This document shows positions 24,075-24,325 of a stretch of 24,325 nucleotides of DNA, one piece after another. The translations under genes and the position numbers were made by a program. Source of the stretch: Desulfobulbus sp. (GTDB lineage Bacteria; Pseudomonadota; Gammaproteobacteria; Burkholderiales; Rhodocyclaceae); NCBI GenBank assembly GCA_009782025.1, contig WQUQ01000174.1, positions 1 through 24,325 of the forward strand. Direction: 5' to 3'. The notes beneath the pieces are model-generated. The model saw nothing but the letters and a program-made list of their open reading frames with translations, made no database searches and was not told the DNA's origin. Each line of letters starts with the position of its first letter. Within the stretch, counting starts at the first letter, position 1.

Positions 24075-24325
24075 GCCCCACCCCGGACGGCTTCGCCGTC
24101 ATCACGCCTTCCGTCGACCTCCATCAACATCCGCTGAGCTAGAAAATATTTTTTACGTCAATAGGTTAAGAAAAATTACAGTCCACTAGAGCGGTTTTGA
24201 TTCAAATGCTGACATTTTTCTGAATGCCATGCGCAACTTCAAGCGCCGCTCCCCCTCCCTGGCCCTCCCCCGCCAAGCGGGGGAGGGAATCTCGCTCCTT
24301 CCCCCGCGCGCGGGGGAAGGTTGGG
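24075..24325. other. Non-coding tail: AT-rich patch
   Basis: No gene is supported here. Positions ~24140-24235 are markedly AT-rich for this GC-rich window, with runs such as AAAATATTTTTTA and AAGAAAAATTAC. They could be a promoter region for a gene beyond the window or the edge of a mobile element. A BIME-like repeat follows at 24251. Confidence 0.6.
24251..24325. repeat. BIME-like repeat, opposite orientation to the 18921 copy (cut by window end)
   Basis: The first stem is CCCTCCCCCGC / GCGGGGGAGGG (24263-24273 and 24277-24287, CAA loop). The second (24297-24320) is a perfect 24-bp palindrome made of CCTTCCCCCGCG and its complement. The order CCCTC-stem then CCTTC-stem, ending in GGTTGGG, is the reverse complement of the 18921-19003 element, so the two copies point in opposite directions. 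The outer right arm is probably just beyond the window. Confidence 0.75.

Overview
This is a GC-rich, densely coded bacterial chromosome segment. It most resembles a betaproteobacterium, probably of the Rhodocyclales (Dechloromonas/Accumulibacter/Propionivibrio-like). That placement is inferred from gene content: a PilU start, a two-domain polyphosphate:AMP phosphotransferase, a Calvin-type class II aldolase, an fbp-tkt-gap-pgk-pyk-fba series and a long ArgA. No rRNA, tRNA or CRISPR array was seen.

Region 1 (1-2523). On the minus strand are the first 32 codons of pilU, a decayed IS5-family element, a truncated MmeI-like (type IIL restriction-modification) gene and an intact membrane/TPR protein. 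The space between the TPR gene and folD holds a REP-like hairpin, a weak promoter and a terminator-like leader hairpin.

Region 2 (2524-6078, plus). folD, purE, purK and sua5/tsaC form a tight operon in which each stop overlaps the next start. It covers one-carbon/purine synthesis and tRNA t6A modification.

Region 3 (6092-10528, minus). rsmE, pap (PPK2 class II) and argA overlap one another. Downstream lies a DUF4258-type toxin with an HTH antitoxin, which looks like an accessory insertion and has its own palindrome in a promoter-like spot. It converges on sua5 with 13 bp between the stops.

Region 4 (10570-13431, plus). A thioredoxin-fold/AhpC-TSA protein is followed by a PAS-PAS-GGDEF-EAL protein. 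Upstream of the latter is a strong sigma70-like promoter running directly into ten perfect copies of a 7-bp tandem repeat.

Region 5 (13464-24001, plus). fbp, tkt, gap, pgk, [trpD, trpC-trpF fusion], pyk and fba form a central-carbon (gluconeogenesis/Calvin/glycolysis) cluster ending in a clear intrinsic terminator. The trpD/trpCF pair is out of place. It starts with TTG, follows a BIME-like repeat, has unusual active-site motifs and has no trpE, G, B or A beside it. It is the best candidate in the window for something not yet described. The end of the window holds an AT-rich patch and a second BIME-like repeat in the opposite orientation.
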